A stretch of 64,000 bases of DNA, from positions 124,001 to 188,000 of the forward strand of contig NZ_CP079822.1 of assembly GCF_019334805.1 (NCBI RefSeq), given 5' to 3'. Both the position numbers and the translations under genes were made by a program. This DNA comes from Rothia mucilaginosa (GTDB lineage: Bacteria; Actinomycetota; Actinomycetes; Actinomycetales; Micrococcaceae). The notes under the pieces are model-generated. The model searched no databases. It was not told the DNA's origin and worked only from the letters and a program-made list of their open reading frames with translations. This document shows, piece by piece, positions 1 through 8,065 of the stretch. Positions within the stretch are counted from its first letter, which is position 1. Every line of letters starts with the position of its first letter.

Positions 1-84
1 CGCACTGTAACCCTTGTGGACGATACCTGCCAGCCTGAAGACATGCTGGATCTCGAAGAATACCCGGAGGTTTTCGATGCCTAA
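1..84 (+). CDS. opcA: OpcA C-terminus (partial, cut by window edge)
   Basis: The window opens inside a reading frame that gives 27 residues ending EEYPEVFDA before TAA at 82-84. It overlaps the ATG of pgl by 8 bases, the tight coupling expected of the actinobacterial zwf-opcA-pgl operon. OpcA assists assembly and activity of glucose-6-phosphate dehydrogenase. The identity comes mainly from this position, since the visible tail has no diagnostic motif. Confidence 0.6.
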   Translation, partial: RTVTLVDDTCQPEDMLDLEEYPEVFDA

Positions 85-1171
85 GATTCAGAACATGGGC
101 GCATCCACCCCTACCCTGGTGGCGCACCCGACCCGCGAGACTCTCGCAGCGGACGCGGTGACCCGCATCCTCGACATCATTGAGCACGTGCTCTCTGAGC
201 GCACCATCGCCCACATTTCGCTGACCGGCGGCACGATGGGTATCGCTACCTTGAAGGCGTGGGCTGAGAACGAGCGTGTGAAGGATATCGACTGGTCCCG
301 CGTGCACTTCTGGTTCTCCGATGAGCGTTACGTGCCCGAGCGTAGCCCCGAACGTAATGACGGTCAGGCTATTGAGGCGCTGCTCGCTCCCCTGCTGTCG
401 CACGGCCTGGTTGTGGGCAATGTGCACCGTATGGGTCCGTCCGATATTTTCACCGGTCTTGAGGCTGCTGCTGAGCACTACGCTTTCGAGATGCGCGACT
501 ACGCCGGTTCCGCACCGGCTGTGAGCGTGCAGATGCCTGAGGGCGCAACCGAACTGCCGCTGGCTGGCGGTCACGGTGGCGGCGCAGGTCACGAGCACGG
601 CGGCTCCGGCGGTTGTGGTTGCGGTGGCGGCGGTTGCGGTTCTTCTGCACCCGAGCAGTCCATCGAAGAGACCACCCTGGACGAATTTGACGCTGAGGCT
701 ACTGAGCCCGCAGGTGGTTGTGGATGCGGCGGCGGAGGCTGCGGTGGTGGCGGTGGCGGCCAGTGGCCCGCACCGGTCTTTGACATCACCCTGCTGGGCA
801 TGGGCCCGGACGGTCATATTGCTTCCCTGTTCCCGGGCCGTAAGCAGGTTCTGCTGGGTACCGGCCTGCCGGAGGATCCGGTTGAGGGCGGTAAGGCTGT
901 GACCGTGATGGTGTCCGATTCGCCGAAGCCGCCGGCTGAGCGCGTGTCGGTGACCCTGCCGATTATCAATAATTCGCGTCACGTGTTCTTCCTCATCACC
1001 GGTGAGGATAAGCAGGATGCGACCAGCCGCCTTCTGGCTGGCGCGAAGCTGGACGCTGAGGATCTGAACGCTCAGCTGCTGCTGGAAACCCCGGCGGTGG
1101 GTGCGCGCGGTAAGAAGCAGACCCTGATTTTTGCAACCGAGGAGTCGCTGGCTCCTGAGAACCGCCCGTAA
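77..1171 (+). CDS. pgl: 6-phosphogluconolactonase with Gly/Cys/His-rich insert
   Basis: This enzyme hydrolyses 6-phosphogluconolactone to 6-phosphogluconate in the oxidative pentose phosphate pathway. The ATG at 77 is chosen because a CGGAGG box lies 7 bases upstream and the start overlaps the end of opcA; an upstream in-frame ATG at 14 would extend deep into opcA. The 364-aa product shows the family signatures SDERYVP and GMGPDGHIASLFPG. It is about 100 residues longer than typical homologs. The extra length sits mostly at residues about 155-231, a low-complexity insert with His residues followed by two CGCGGGGC blocks (C180, C182, C187 and C215, C217, C222) separated by an acidic spacer. 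The insert comes just before the GxGPDGH active-site loop. The frame is continuous, so this is an insertion and not an error. Metal binding by the insert is an inference. Confidence 0.95.
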   Translation: MPKIQNMGASTPTLVAHPTRETLAADAVTRILDIIEHVLSERTIAHISLTGGTMGIATLKAWAENERVKDIDWSRVHFWFSDERYVPERSPERNDGQAIEALLAPLLSHGLVVGNVHRMGPSDIFTGLEAAAEHYAFEMRDYAGSAPAVSVQMPEGATELPLAGGHGGGAGHEHGGSGGCGCGGGGCGSSAPEQSIEETTLDEFDAEATEPAGGCGCGGGGCGGGGGGQWPAPVFDITLLGMGPDGHIASLFPGRKQVLLGTGLPEDPVEGGKAVTVMVSDSPKPPAERVSVTLPIINNSRHVFFLITGEDKQDATSRLLAGAKLDAEDLNAQLLLETPAVGARGKKQTLIFATEESLAPENRP

Positions 1172-1197
1172 GGTTCGGTTCTGAACTGCACCAAGAT

Positions 1198-1236
1198 AAA
1201 GAGTGGAGCCCCGGATAGTTTCGACTATTCGGGGCT
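1198..1236. repeat. 39-bp direct repeat, left copy (pgl terminator)
   Basis: This segment recurs at 1937-1975 with a single T/C difference. The two copies bracket the hicAB pair. The left copy is also the terminator stem of pgl. Confidence 0.85.
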
Positions 1237-1240
1237 TTTC
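1207..1240 (+). terminator. Rho-independent terminator of pgl
   Basis: A 12-bp stem (AGCCCCGGATAG with CTATTCGGGGCT, one G-T pair) closes a TTTCGA loop and is followed by TTTTC. It lies 35 bases after the pgl stop. Confidence 0.85.
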
Positions 1241-1265
1241 TCTATGGTTTTAAACCAGCCCGAAA

Positions 1266-1286
1266 TGGTACCAGAAGTGGTACTAT
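1266..1286 (+). promoter_or_regulatory. hicAB promoter with repeated TGGTAC operator
   Basis: TGGTACCA (1266-1273) and TGGTACTA (1278-1285) are spaced 12 bases apart centre to centre, a layout suited to a ribbon-helix-helix antitoxin. TACTAT at 1281-1286 can serve as a -10 box. That would put the transcription start at about 1292, the hicA ATG, so the transcript may be leaderless; no Shine-Dalgarno box is visible. No convincing -35 box was found. Confidence 0.5.
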
Positions 1287-1291
1287 AAAGT

Positions 1292-1543
1292 ATGCCGAGT
1301 ATTGAAGATTTAGTCGCGAAGATGGCTACCAGCCCTCAAAACGTTACTTTCACTCAACTTCAAAAGGTATGCACCCATTTCTTTGGAGCGCCGCGTATCC
1401 GCGGATCTCACCACTACTACAGCACGCCCTGGCATGGTGACCCTATTGTCAACATTCAACAGGGAAACTCTGGTAAAGCAAAGAAATACCAAGTCAAGCA
1501 GGCTCTAGCAGCCATTCGAAAACTGGAGAATAACGATGACTAA
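1292..1543 (+). CDS. hicA: HicA-type mRNA interferase toxin
   Basis: This 83-aa protein has the HicA double-stranded-RNA-binding-like fold signature: a GSHHYY segment with the likely catalytic His40, then a C-terminal helix beginning KKYQVKQAL. HicA toxins cleave mRNA and tmRNA until neutralised by HicB. Its stop overlaps the start of the next gene by 8 bases, the usual toxin-first hicAB arrangement. The length is normal for the family. The possible leaderless start and the direct repeats around the pair are noted separately. Confidence 0.88.
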   Translation: MPSIEDLVAKMATSPQNVTFTQLQKVCTHFFGAPRIRGSHHYYSTPWHGDPIVNIQQGNSGKAKKYQVKQALAAIRKLENNDD

Positions 1544-1880
1544 TACTCTCCCCCGCCAGGAGCTCTACACCTACCGCGTCGAGTGGTCTGAAGACGACCA
1601 GGAATTCGTCGGAACCGTCGCCGAATTTCCCAGCCTCTCATACCTGGCCCCAACCTCTACCGAGGCATTCGCAGGTATCCGAGAAGTCGTCGCCGACACC
1701 CTCGAAATTCTTGAAGAAGACGGCCGCGAGGCACCCGAACCGTTCTCTCTGCGTTCCTTCTCAGGACGATTCAACTTGCGTGTTTCACCGCAATTGCATC
1801 GTCGTCTGGTTCAGCAGGCAGCGCTTTCTCACCAGAGCCTGAACCAGTACGTGAGCCAACAGCTCGAAGCGGTCGCCTAA
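1536..1880 (+). CDS. hicB: HicB-type antitoxin with Arc-like DNA-binding tail
   Basis: This 114-aa protein begins with the HicB RNase H-like half (YRVEWSEDDQEFVGTVAEFP). It ends in a ribbon-helix-helix segment (FNLRVSPQLHRRLVQQA, then HQSLNQYVSQQLEAV). The first part binds HicA and the tail should bind the TGGTAC repeats upstream of hicA. The start overlaps hicA, so the two are translationally coupled. Confidence 0.88.
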   Translation: MTNTLPRQELYTYRVEWSEDDQEFVGTVAEFPSLSYLAPTSTEAFAGIREVVADTLEILEEDGREAPEPFSLRSFSGRFNLRVSPQLHRRLVQQAALSHQSLNQYVSQQLEAVA

Positions 1881-1936
1881 GTAAGCCAGCATGTCTTCAT
1901 CATCCAACGAAGATTCCAAAATGTTATGACATGACA

Positions 1937-1975
1937 AAAGAGTGGAGCCCCGGATAGTTTCGACTATCCGGGGCT
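1937..1975. repeat. 39-bp direct repeat, right copy
   Basis: This is a near-identical copy of 1198-1236 (one T/C change), placed 57 bases after hicB. In this copy the stem is extended into a perfect 20-bp palindrome. Confidence 0.85.
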
Positions 1976-1983
1976 CCACTCTT
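1938..1983. terminator. Perfect 20-bp hairpin between convergent genes
   Basis: The arms are perfectly complementary over 20 bp around a TTTCGA loop and end in AAG/CTT. It lies between hicB (rightward) and the TerD-like gene (leftward, stop at 1995), so it can terminate both. Confidence 0.8.
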
Positions 1984-1994
1984 GCTACGCCCGC

Positions 1995-4637
1995 CTACTG
2001 TTCAGTAGCGGCAGGATTCTGCGGCTCTTGTTCCTCCGAAGATTCATCCGCCTCAAAGCCCACGTACAGTGCCGCCAGCGACGGAACCGTCGCCTCCAGC
2101 ACTTGCTGCGCCTCCTCGGGGCTCGGGGTGAGCTTCGCGCCGGTCAGCTGCAGGTACTCGCGCACCGTCATGGGCTGCGCCCAGTCAAAGTGCTCACGCA
2201 CGGCGGTGATGTTCGCGCCAGACTGCAACACGTTAATGCCGTGGGCAAGACCAATATCCGTCACCTTCACGATGGCGTCGGTCTCCTCCGGGATGTCGTA
2301 CGGGTCGCGGTTCTGCAGGTCCACGATGAACGGCAGCACACCGCGGCTCTCAGCGCGCAAGGTGAACTTGGTGTGCACCTGGCTCACCTCATGCACCTCA
2401 CCCACACCTACGGCGGGCACCACCATGAAGCCCGCCTGCAGGTCGTTCACCGCGGCCAGGGTGTGTGCCTCCCCGAAGCCGGAGTACAGCTGCACCACCG
2501 GCACGAGGTAGCACACCTCCGCCTTGAGCGCCTTGCGAGCCTCAATGTCGATGTACTCCCAGGCGCCGCCGGTACCGTCCGTAATGTCGCCGGAGTGGTG
2601 CGCGTAAATGGCGCCCTGGCTGTTTTTCACGGTCTGCGACCAGTAGCTGATCTTGTCCATGTAGTTGCCTTCGGCGTCGAACATCATCAGCGACAGGTCA
2701 ATGTCCACGCCCTCATCCCAGAAGCAGAAGAGGCGAATCACGCCGGTGGGCGGCAGGTGCACCGTGGAGGTGTTGTAGCGGCCCATACCGTCCAGGGAGG
2801 GGCGGGCACTGCGTGTGTTCAGCGGCATGATCGTATCACCCACCTGCTCGGGCAGGTAGATGCTGGTCTCGGCAAGACGGCCGGACAGGCCAATCTCGAC
2901 CAGGCGCTCCAGCAGGTCCAGCACGACCGGGCTGTACTCGCGCGCCGGAATCATGGTGGCGATACCGGTCTTGGACAGGTTCATGCGCTGCGGGGCGGCA
3001 GGCTGAGTCTTCTGAGCGGACGCCGCGCGGCGCTCCTCGCGCTGGCTCGCGGCAGGTTCGGAACCGACCGGGATAGAAGGCAGCGGGTTCTCCGGGCCGG
3101 AATTATCCCCGAAGAACGAGCCCAGCGGGTTCGGGATGCCCGCGTTCTGCATGATGTTCTGAACCCTCGCGACGCCCTCCGGGTTGCGGCGCGCGTAGTC
3201 GGCGAGCTCCCGGTCCTCCTGCACCGCCACTGGGTTGGCGGGGCGCTCCTTCGGCGGGTTCGCGAGCGCATTACGCTGCAGGGCCACCAGGTTACGAATC
3301 TGGACCAGAATGGGCGCGGAAACACGCGGCGCCACGGCGGCAAACGCGTCAAAGATGACCTGCTGGCCGGGGCTCGGCGTGGTATCAATGCCGTAGCGGG
3401 GCGCTTCGAAAGCATCCAGGGCGCGCACCAGCTGGCGTGCAAACACGCCGGGACGGGTCGAGAGCAGACGTGCCACGTTCTGCGCATCCCGGGTTGCGTA
3501 GGCGCGGTCCACCAGCGACTCGAAGCTGTACACCTCGCCGCGGTACAGGTCGTCAGCCCAGCGGCTCAGCGCGGTCAGTGACGGGTAGTCGCCGGGGTGA
3601 ACCGCCTTGACGAGGCGCTTGTACATTTCGGCGGCGGGTGCGCTGTCGTAGCGGGCACCGACCGGGTCAGCTTCCAGCACCCGGTTGAGCAGGTGCGCGA
3701 TGCGGGTGCGTTCGCTACGGCGCAGCTTCAGGCGCGGCGCGGTGCTCAGGCTCAGATCCCCCACCGTGCCGTTGAAACGCAGACGCGAGTAGGCGGCGGC
3801 GAGGGCGAGCGCCTCCTTCATGGTGCGCAAGTGCTCAGCGTCTTCGGGGTGCAGGCAGGCGGCGATGAACACGCGGTTTTCGCGGCTGGTGTTCTCCGGT
3901 CGGGCAGCCGGCAGTGCGTCATGCTGGGCGAGGAAACGGCGCAACGCCACAAGGTCGCGCTGGTCGGTCTGGTTGTACGCCTGCTGCTGACCGAGCAGCT
4001 GCTGGTAGAGGGCACCCGCCATGATCAGGGCGTTCTGCACGCCGCTGACCATCTGCAGGGGTCGGCGGTTGCGTTCCATGCTGGTGAAGTTGGAGCGGCT
4101 CATCGGCTGCTGCCACTCGTAGGGCACGTAGTTCTCGGGCAGGCCGCCAAGGATTCGCTCGGTGCCGTCCGGGTTGTAGTACGGGTTGGAGAGGTAGTGC
4201 ATGATCTGCTCGGTGTAACGCTGCTCGTCGCTGAGCGTCAGGGCGCGCAGATCAAAGTCGCGGCGGAACACGCGGCCGGGGCGGTACCCGTATTCGTAGG
4301 ACCAGATGGTCGCGAACAGGGCAAACTCGTTGGCGCTGGCACGTAGCGCCTGGGCGAGGGACTCGTCGCTGAGGGTCAGACCGCAATCGCTCAGGAAGGA
4401 CACTCGCCCCAGGTCGGTGTCGAATACGCCGGAGTGGTGCCGCTCATTAATGCTCGAGAAGTCCGAGCGGTAGTAGGGGCCGTACAGGTCGGTGAAGACG
4501 TACACGCCGTAGCGGCGCATCAGGATGAGGCGCACGAGGGGGCTGAGGCCCTCGGGCGCTTCGCCGTGAAGGTACGCAGATTCGTTGAGATAGGGTGATT
4601 CTTGCAGGTAGGGGGATGCGTCGTAGGGAGTAGTCAC
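1995..4637 (-). CDS. Large protein with C-terminal TerD-like domain
   Basis: This 880-aa protein starts at a GTG preceded by GGAAAGGA. Residues about 625-790 resemble the TerD/calcium-binding stress fold: CFWDEGVDIDLSLMMFDAEG, then a HHSGDITDG turn and a WEYIDIEARKAL strand-helix. The middle part (about 340-430, VHPGDYPSLTAL followed by LLSTRPGVFARQLVRAL) is like the architecture of the MXAN_6230/SCO0854-type TerD-linked proteins, but no RING cysteine cluster is visible. A Pro/Ala-rich linker (about 480-560) joins the halves, and the N-terminus is Tyr-rich with ASPYL/ESPYL/ESAYL repeats. It is the last gene of the leftward SWIM-DUF6493 operon, although 449 bases separate it from its upstream neighbour. 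TerD proteins are linked to tellurite and envelope or DNA stress responses. The exact role here is unknown. Confidence 0.65.
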   Translation of the reverse strand: MTTPYDASPYLQESPYLNESAYLHGEAPEGLSPLVRLILMRRYGVYVFTDLYGPYYRSDFSSINERHHSGVFDTDLGRVSFLSDCGLTLSDESLAQALRASANEFALFATIWSYEYGYRPGRVFRRDFDLRALTLSDEQRYTEQIMHYLSNPYYNPDGTERILGGLPENYVPYEWQQPMSRSNFTSMERNRRPLQMVSGVQNALIMAGALYQQLLGQQQAYNQTDQRDLVALRRFLAQHDALPAARPENTSRENRVFIAACLHPEDAEHLRTMKEALALAAAYSRLRFNGTVGDLSLSTAPRLKLRRSERTRIAHLLNRVLEADPVGARYDSAPAAEMYKRLVKAVHPGDYPSLTALSRWADDLYRGEVYSFESLVDRAYATRDAQNVARLLSTRPGVFARQLVRALDAFEAPRYGIDTTPSPGQQVIFDAFAAVAPRVSAPILVQIRNLVALQRNALANPPKERPANPVAVQEDRELADYARRNPEGVARVQNIMQNAGIPNPLGSFFGDNSGPENPLPSIPVGSEPAASQREERRAASAQKTQPAAPQRMNLSKTGIATMIPAREYSPVVLDLLERLVEIGLSGRLAETSIYLPEQVGDTIMPLNTRSARPSLDGMGRYNTSTVHLPPTGVIRLFCFWDEGVDIDLSLMMFDAEGNYMDKISYWSQTVKNSQGAIYAHHSGDITDGTGGAWEYIDIEARKALKAEVCYLVPVVQLYSGFGEAHTLAAVNDLQAGFMVVPAVGVGEVHEVSQVHTKFTLRAESRGVLPFIVDLQNRDPYDIPEETDAIVKVTDIGLAHGINVLQSGANITAVREHFDWAQPMTVREYLQLTGAKLTPSPEEAQQVLEATVPSLAALYVGFEADESSEEQEPQNPAATEQ

Positions 4638-5086
4638 GGGTCGTCCTTTCCGTTGGTCTCACCCGACTGTCACCGTCGGTGGTGGTCTATTTTCTTATCG
4701 TAGCGGCGTGGGTGCGAGTTGTCGCTGGGTTTGGTCATCGGTGACCTGGGGGCGCTTAGCTCATTAGCTCGGGGCTTCGGTGGTGCCCAGTTCATGGGCG
4801 GTGCCCGGTCTATGCGGGACGGAAGTTAAAAGAAAAATGGCGGGAAGCGAAGAATCCGACAAATATAAGAAAAAGATATTTCAGAAAGTAGGACTCTTCA
4901 TGATCCGCCATTACCTATAGATTACTCCCGCCCCGCGAGGGGGGTCAAGCCGTTTCGTCACCGAAGCATACTAGGGAGTTTCTACTAGGGGGTTTCTACC
5001 CACCGGTGAGGCTCTAGCTAAGGGGCAAGTAGCCTCACCGGCAGGTAGGTTTTTCGGACTAGGACTCTCGGACTAGGACTCTCGGA
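4638..5086. other. Intergenic region upstream of TerD-like gene
   Basis: No gene is seen in these 449 bases. The part at about 4840-4900 is AT-rich and could hold the promoter of the TerD-like gene, but no clear -35/-10 pair stands out. It also contains a hairpin and a 14-bp tandem repeat, both listed separately. Confidence 0.5.
5003..5041. other. Hairpin downstream of the 966-aa gene
   Basis: CCGGTGAGGCT and AGCCTCACCGG form an 11-bp stem, lengthened by CTACC/GGTAG outside a CA/CA mismatch. The T run (TTTTT at 5050-5054) is on the plus-strand side. It is therefore not a classical terminator for the leftward operon, but could attenuate or process the transcript. Confidence 0.45.
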
Positions 5087-5096
5087 CTAGGACTCC
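5055..5096. repeat. 14-bp tandem repeat x3 over a stop codon
   Basis: CGGACTAGGACTCT occurs three times at 5055, 5069 and 5083; the last copy has one change. The third copy contains the stop codon and last codons of the 966-aa gene, so the repeats arose by duplication of that gene's end. Confidence 0.85.
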
Positions 5097-7987
5097 CCCA
5101 GCAGGGCGAGCGCAGCTTCGCGGGCGGCAAGCGCCTCCTCCGTCTCGCGGGCAGGCACGGCGGCTAGGGCGCGTAGTGCCTTCGCCATGACCGTGGAGCC
5201 CTTCATCTTCGGTTCCAGCTCCGCAGGAATCTCAACCGGCGTGCCGTACAGCTCGGCAAGCTCCACGGCAAGACGCACATAGTCGCCGCCCTTCGTCAGC
5301 CCATCAACCATCGGCAGCAGCAGACGCAGAACCTGCAGCACACGCCAACCCGCCAGCGGACTAATAGCCGACACCTCACGCAGGGTCGCCACCAGGCGGT
5401 TCGGAAGAACCATCCCGTCCTCCAGCGCCCACTTCAGGGTCTCAGCGAAGGTTGACGCATCCAGCAGGCCCGCCTCAAAGAGTGCCGCAATGGCCTCTGC
5501 CGCCGCCAGACGGTACTCAGGATTCTTCGCGCTCGCCACGTAGCCGAGCAGGGTGCAGGTCGGGGCGCCCACCTGCACGGTGGACTCCCTCAACGCGCGC
5601 ATTAGTACGGGAACGGGGGTGACGGTCTTCTCCTCAACGCACTGCGAAGCGGCAAACAGGAAGTATGCCGAGAGCAGGTCCGGGTTGTTCTGAAGCAACC
5701 AGGACGCCCACTCGGTGAGCACGATAATATAGTCGCCCCGCCACCCATCGACGCTATCGAGATTCAGTAGGCACACGAAGGGAATCAAGGCGGTGTTTAA
5801 CACCTCGTAGGCGATGGCTTCCTCGGGGCTCATGCCAGCGGTTGCGTGGCTCAGCGCCTCGCGCGCCTCATCCGCAGTATCCACGATGTCGCCCTTGACC
5901 TGCCACATGGGCTGGTACTTCACGAATTCCTCAACGTTAAAGTTTTCGAAACCTGCCTCGCGAAGACGACCCGACCTGCTGGCCTCCTGGTATTCCCAGA
6001 CTCGATCATTGTCGAGACCACGATTGAAGCCGCTCCAGGGCATATCCAGACCAGAAACAGTACGATAAGTCCAGTCACTGTAGGTAAGCTGACGGGCGGG
6101 TAGTGGTGCGCTCAGCAGACGCACCGTGCGTCCTTCCGTGTGGTACTCTCCCCCGGCGGCGACGGCACGCATCTGCTCGCGGAAGATCTCATAGAGGTCA
6201 CGGTAACCCTTCAACGGCTTGTAGTCAGCATTCCAGAGATGGTGTTTATTCTGAATAGTCAGACGTATCATCTCTTCCTTGCTCAGGAGCGCGTTACTCG
6301 GGCGAGCTCGTGCAACCATCTCACTACGGTCGGAATACTGCAGGAGCGGCGTCAGCTCGGGTAGCTCCCAGGATTTGCACCCCATGGCCTCGGCGTTAGC
6401 TTCCAATACTGCGCGGAGAACAGACATGTAAGCGACGTTGTTGTAGTAATATTCGCTGGCAATCTTGCGCAGGGTACGCAGTTGCTGCTGACCCGCCGGT
6501 GCCAGCTTGTCGGTCGCGGCAAAGTGGTAAAGACGAGCCAGGTTCTCTCCCCTAGTGCGGGGAGATTCGTCCCCGGTAATTCGACCCGAGGTGGTGTTCG
6601 ACTCTTCCGTAATGAGGGTGCAGAACTCATCCAGATTCGCGATGGATGCGACGGGTTCTCGGTGCTCAACGCCGGGCAAGAGCACCGGCGGTACCTCTAC
6701 GGAGGCGCCCGCCGCCTCCGCCTCTTCCGCCTGGGGTAGGCGGTCTTCGGGCAGGCAGGCTTCCGCGGCGCCGCGCAGTTCCAGGGGTAGCACCTCGTAA
6801 GCCTCAAGGATGCGCTCAGCAATGTATTCGGCGAGCGCCAGCTGCTCGGCGGTTTGCGCCTTCTTGCGCTTGGCTTTGCTCAAACCAGCGTACTGGGTGG
6901 CGATGAGCTTGAGCAGGCGCAGGGCACCGCGCTGAATCTTCTTCTCGGTGCGGTAGAGGTTCGCGCCGAGTGCGTCAATGAGCTGTTCCAGCTCGACCTG
7001 TTCGAGCGGTACCAGCTCTGCGTTTTCGTTCTTCTGCAGGGCGGCGGGTGCGCAGGCTTTGAGCACGTTCTGCAGCATGGTCTGGGCGAAACCAACCGAT
7101 GCGCTCGGTTCGGCGGTGAGGACAGCCATAAGCTGCCCGAAGCGTGCCCGGTTCTCCTCATCGGTGGGCTGCAGATCGGTGTAGACGGAGTGGAATGCCG
7201 CCGAGTTGAAGGCGCTGAAATCGCTGGTCAGGCCACGTAGCAGGGCGTCCAGAATCTCGTCGCGGATGTCGAAGTATTCGCCCATGAGGCGGCACAGTTC
7301 CGCGCTTTCGCCCATGTAGTTGCCATAGCCCTTGAAGAGCACCCCTTCGGTGCGGAAAATCGCCCAGAATTCCTGGTCGAGCAGGGTCATGTCACGGGTG
7401 AAGAAGGTTTTGAGCTGGGCGTGATTACTGGTGCTTCCCTTCTTCACGCTGGGCAGGGCTTCGTGCAGGAAAAGGACCAGGTATTCGGGGGCATCGCAGC
7501 TCAGGTTGCGGGCGCGAAGTAGCGTGTAGCAGGTTTCCCAGATCTTCTTCGAGCGCGCCCAAGAGTTCGGCAGCCCCTCAATAAAACGCAGAATCCACTC
7601 CTCGGGGCGTTCGGTGGCGCCGAGCAGGAACGCGTCAATCAGCTGCTGATCGGGTTTACCTTCCCAGAGTAGGGTGCGCATGGCGCGGCCGGCGGAACGG
7701 TGGTATTCCCACGGGTCACCGTCGGGGGTGCGCACGAGCGCCCCGGCAACGTAGGCGGCAAGCGGGGTGCGGTTAATGTGGTCGCTACCGATCACGCTCT
7801 TAGGGGTGAGGGTTCGGGCGAAGGATGCGCGTTCCTCCTCGGTAGCGCCTGTGATGACGGCGTGGTATTCCTGCACGTCAGTTGATTCTGCCTCCATAAG
7901 GGCTTTGAGGGCGGCGCGGCGCTCTTCGAGGGTGCGCTCACCTGCGCTGTGCTCGTTAGGGTTATGCGGCTGGGCGGTATCAGTCAT
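5087..7987 (-). CDS. DUF6493-like giant helical-repeat protein (second copy)
   Basis: This is a 966-aa, mostly alpha-helical protein without signal peptide or membrane segments, so probably cytoplasmic. Its middle (IRDEILDALLRGLTSDFSAF, then a LMAVLTAEPS block) matches the neighbouring 922-aa protein (LIDALLSSLMSDFPAYRVGW, then FLTLFSSPIG). The two are paralogs of the DUF6493 type that accompanies SWIM-domain proteins in actinobacteria. The helix-turn-helix rhythm suggests HEAT-like repeats acting as a scaffold. No catalytic motif was recognised. It starts 78 bases after the stop of the 922-aa gene with a weak AGCAGG box, in the same operon. The function is unknown. Confidence 0.7.
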   Translation of the reverse strand: MTDTAQPHNPNEHSAGERTLEERRAALKALMEAESTDVQEYHAVITGATEEERASFARTLTPKSVIGSDHINRTPLAAYVAGALVRTPDGDPWEYHRSAGRAMRTLLWEGKPDQQLIDAFLLGATERPEEWILRFIEGLPNSWARSKKIWETCYTLLRARNLSCDAPEYLVLFLHEALPSVKKGSTSNHAQLKTFFTRDMTLLDQEFWAIFRTEGVLFKGYGNYMGESAELCRLMGEYFDIRDEILDALLRGLTSDFSAFNSAAFHSVYTDLQPTDEENRARFGQLMAVLTAEPSASVGFAQTMLQNVLKACAPAALQKNENAELVPLEQVELEQLIDALGANLYRTEKKIQRGALRLLKLIATQYAGLSKAKRKKAQTAEQLALAEYIAERILEAYEVLPLELRGAAEACLPEDRLPQAEEAEAAGASVEVPPVLLPGVEHREPVASIANLDEFCTLITEESNTTSGRITGDESPRTRGENLARLYHFAATDKLAPAGQQQLRTLRKIASEYYYNNVAYMSVLRAVLEANAEAMGCKSWELPELTPLLQYSDRSEMVARARPSNALLSKEEMIRLTIQNKHHLWNADYKPLKGYRDLYEIFREQMRAVAAGGEYHTEGRTVRLLSAPLPARQLTYSDWTYRTVSGLDMPWSGFNRGLDNDRVWEYQEASRSGRLREAGFENFNVEEFVKYQPMWQVKGDIVDTADEAREALSHATAGMSPEEAIAYEVLNTALIPFVCLLNLDSVDGWRGDYIIVLTEWASWLLQNNPDLLSAYFLFAASQCVEEKTVTPVPVLMRALRESTVQVGAPTCTLLGYVASAKNPEYRLAAAEAIAALFEAGLLDASTFAETLKWALEDGMVLPNRLVATLREVSAISPLAGWRVLQVLRLLLPMVDGLTKGGDYVRLAVELAELYGTPVEIPAELEPKMKGSTVMAKALRALAAVPARETEEALAAREAALALLGES

Positions 7988-8065
7988 TGGTACCTGCTTT
8001 CAGAGTTGATGGTGAATGGTTGTGAAGAGTTGAACGGAAGTGTTGAACGGGGACCGGTTGAACGG

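Noticed and set aside
540..770. Frameshift or assembly error in pgl
   Set aside because: The Gly/Cys-rich region stays in frame and both flanking enzyme motifs are intact, so a real insert is more likely.
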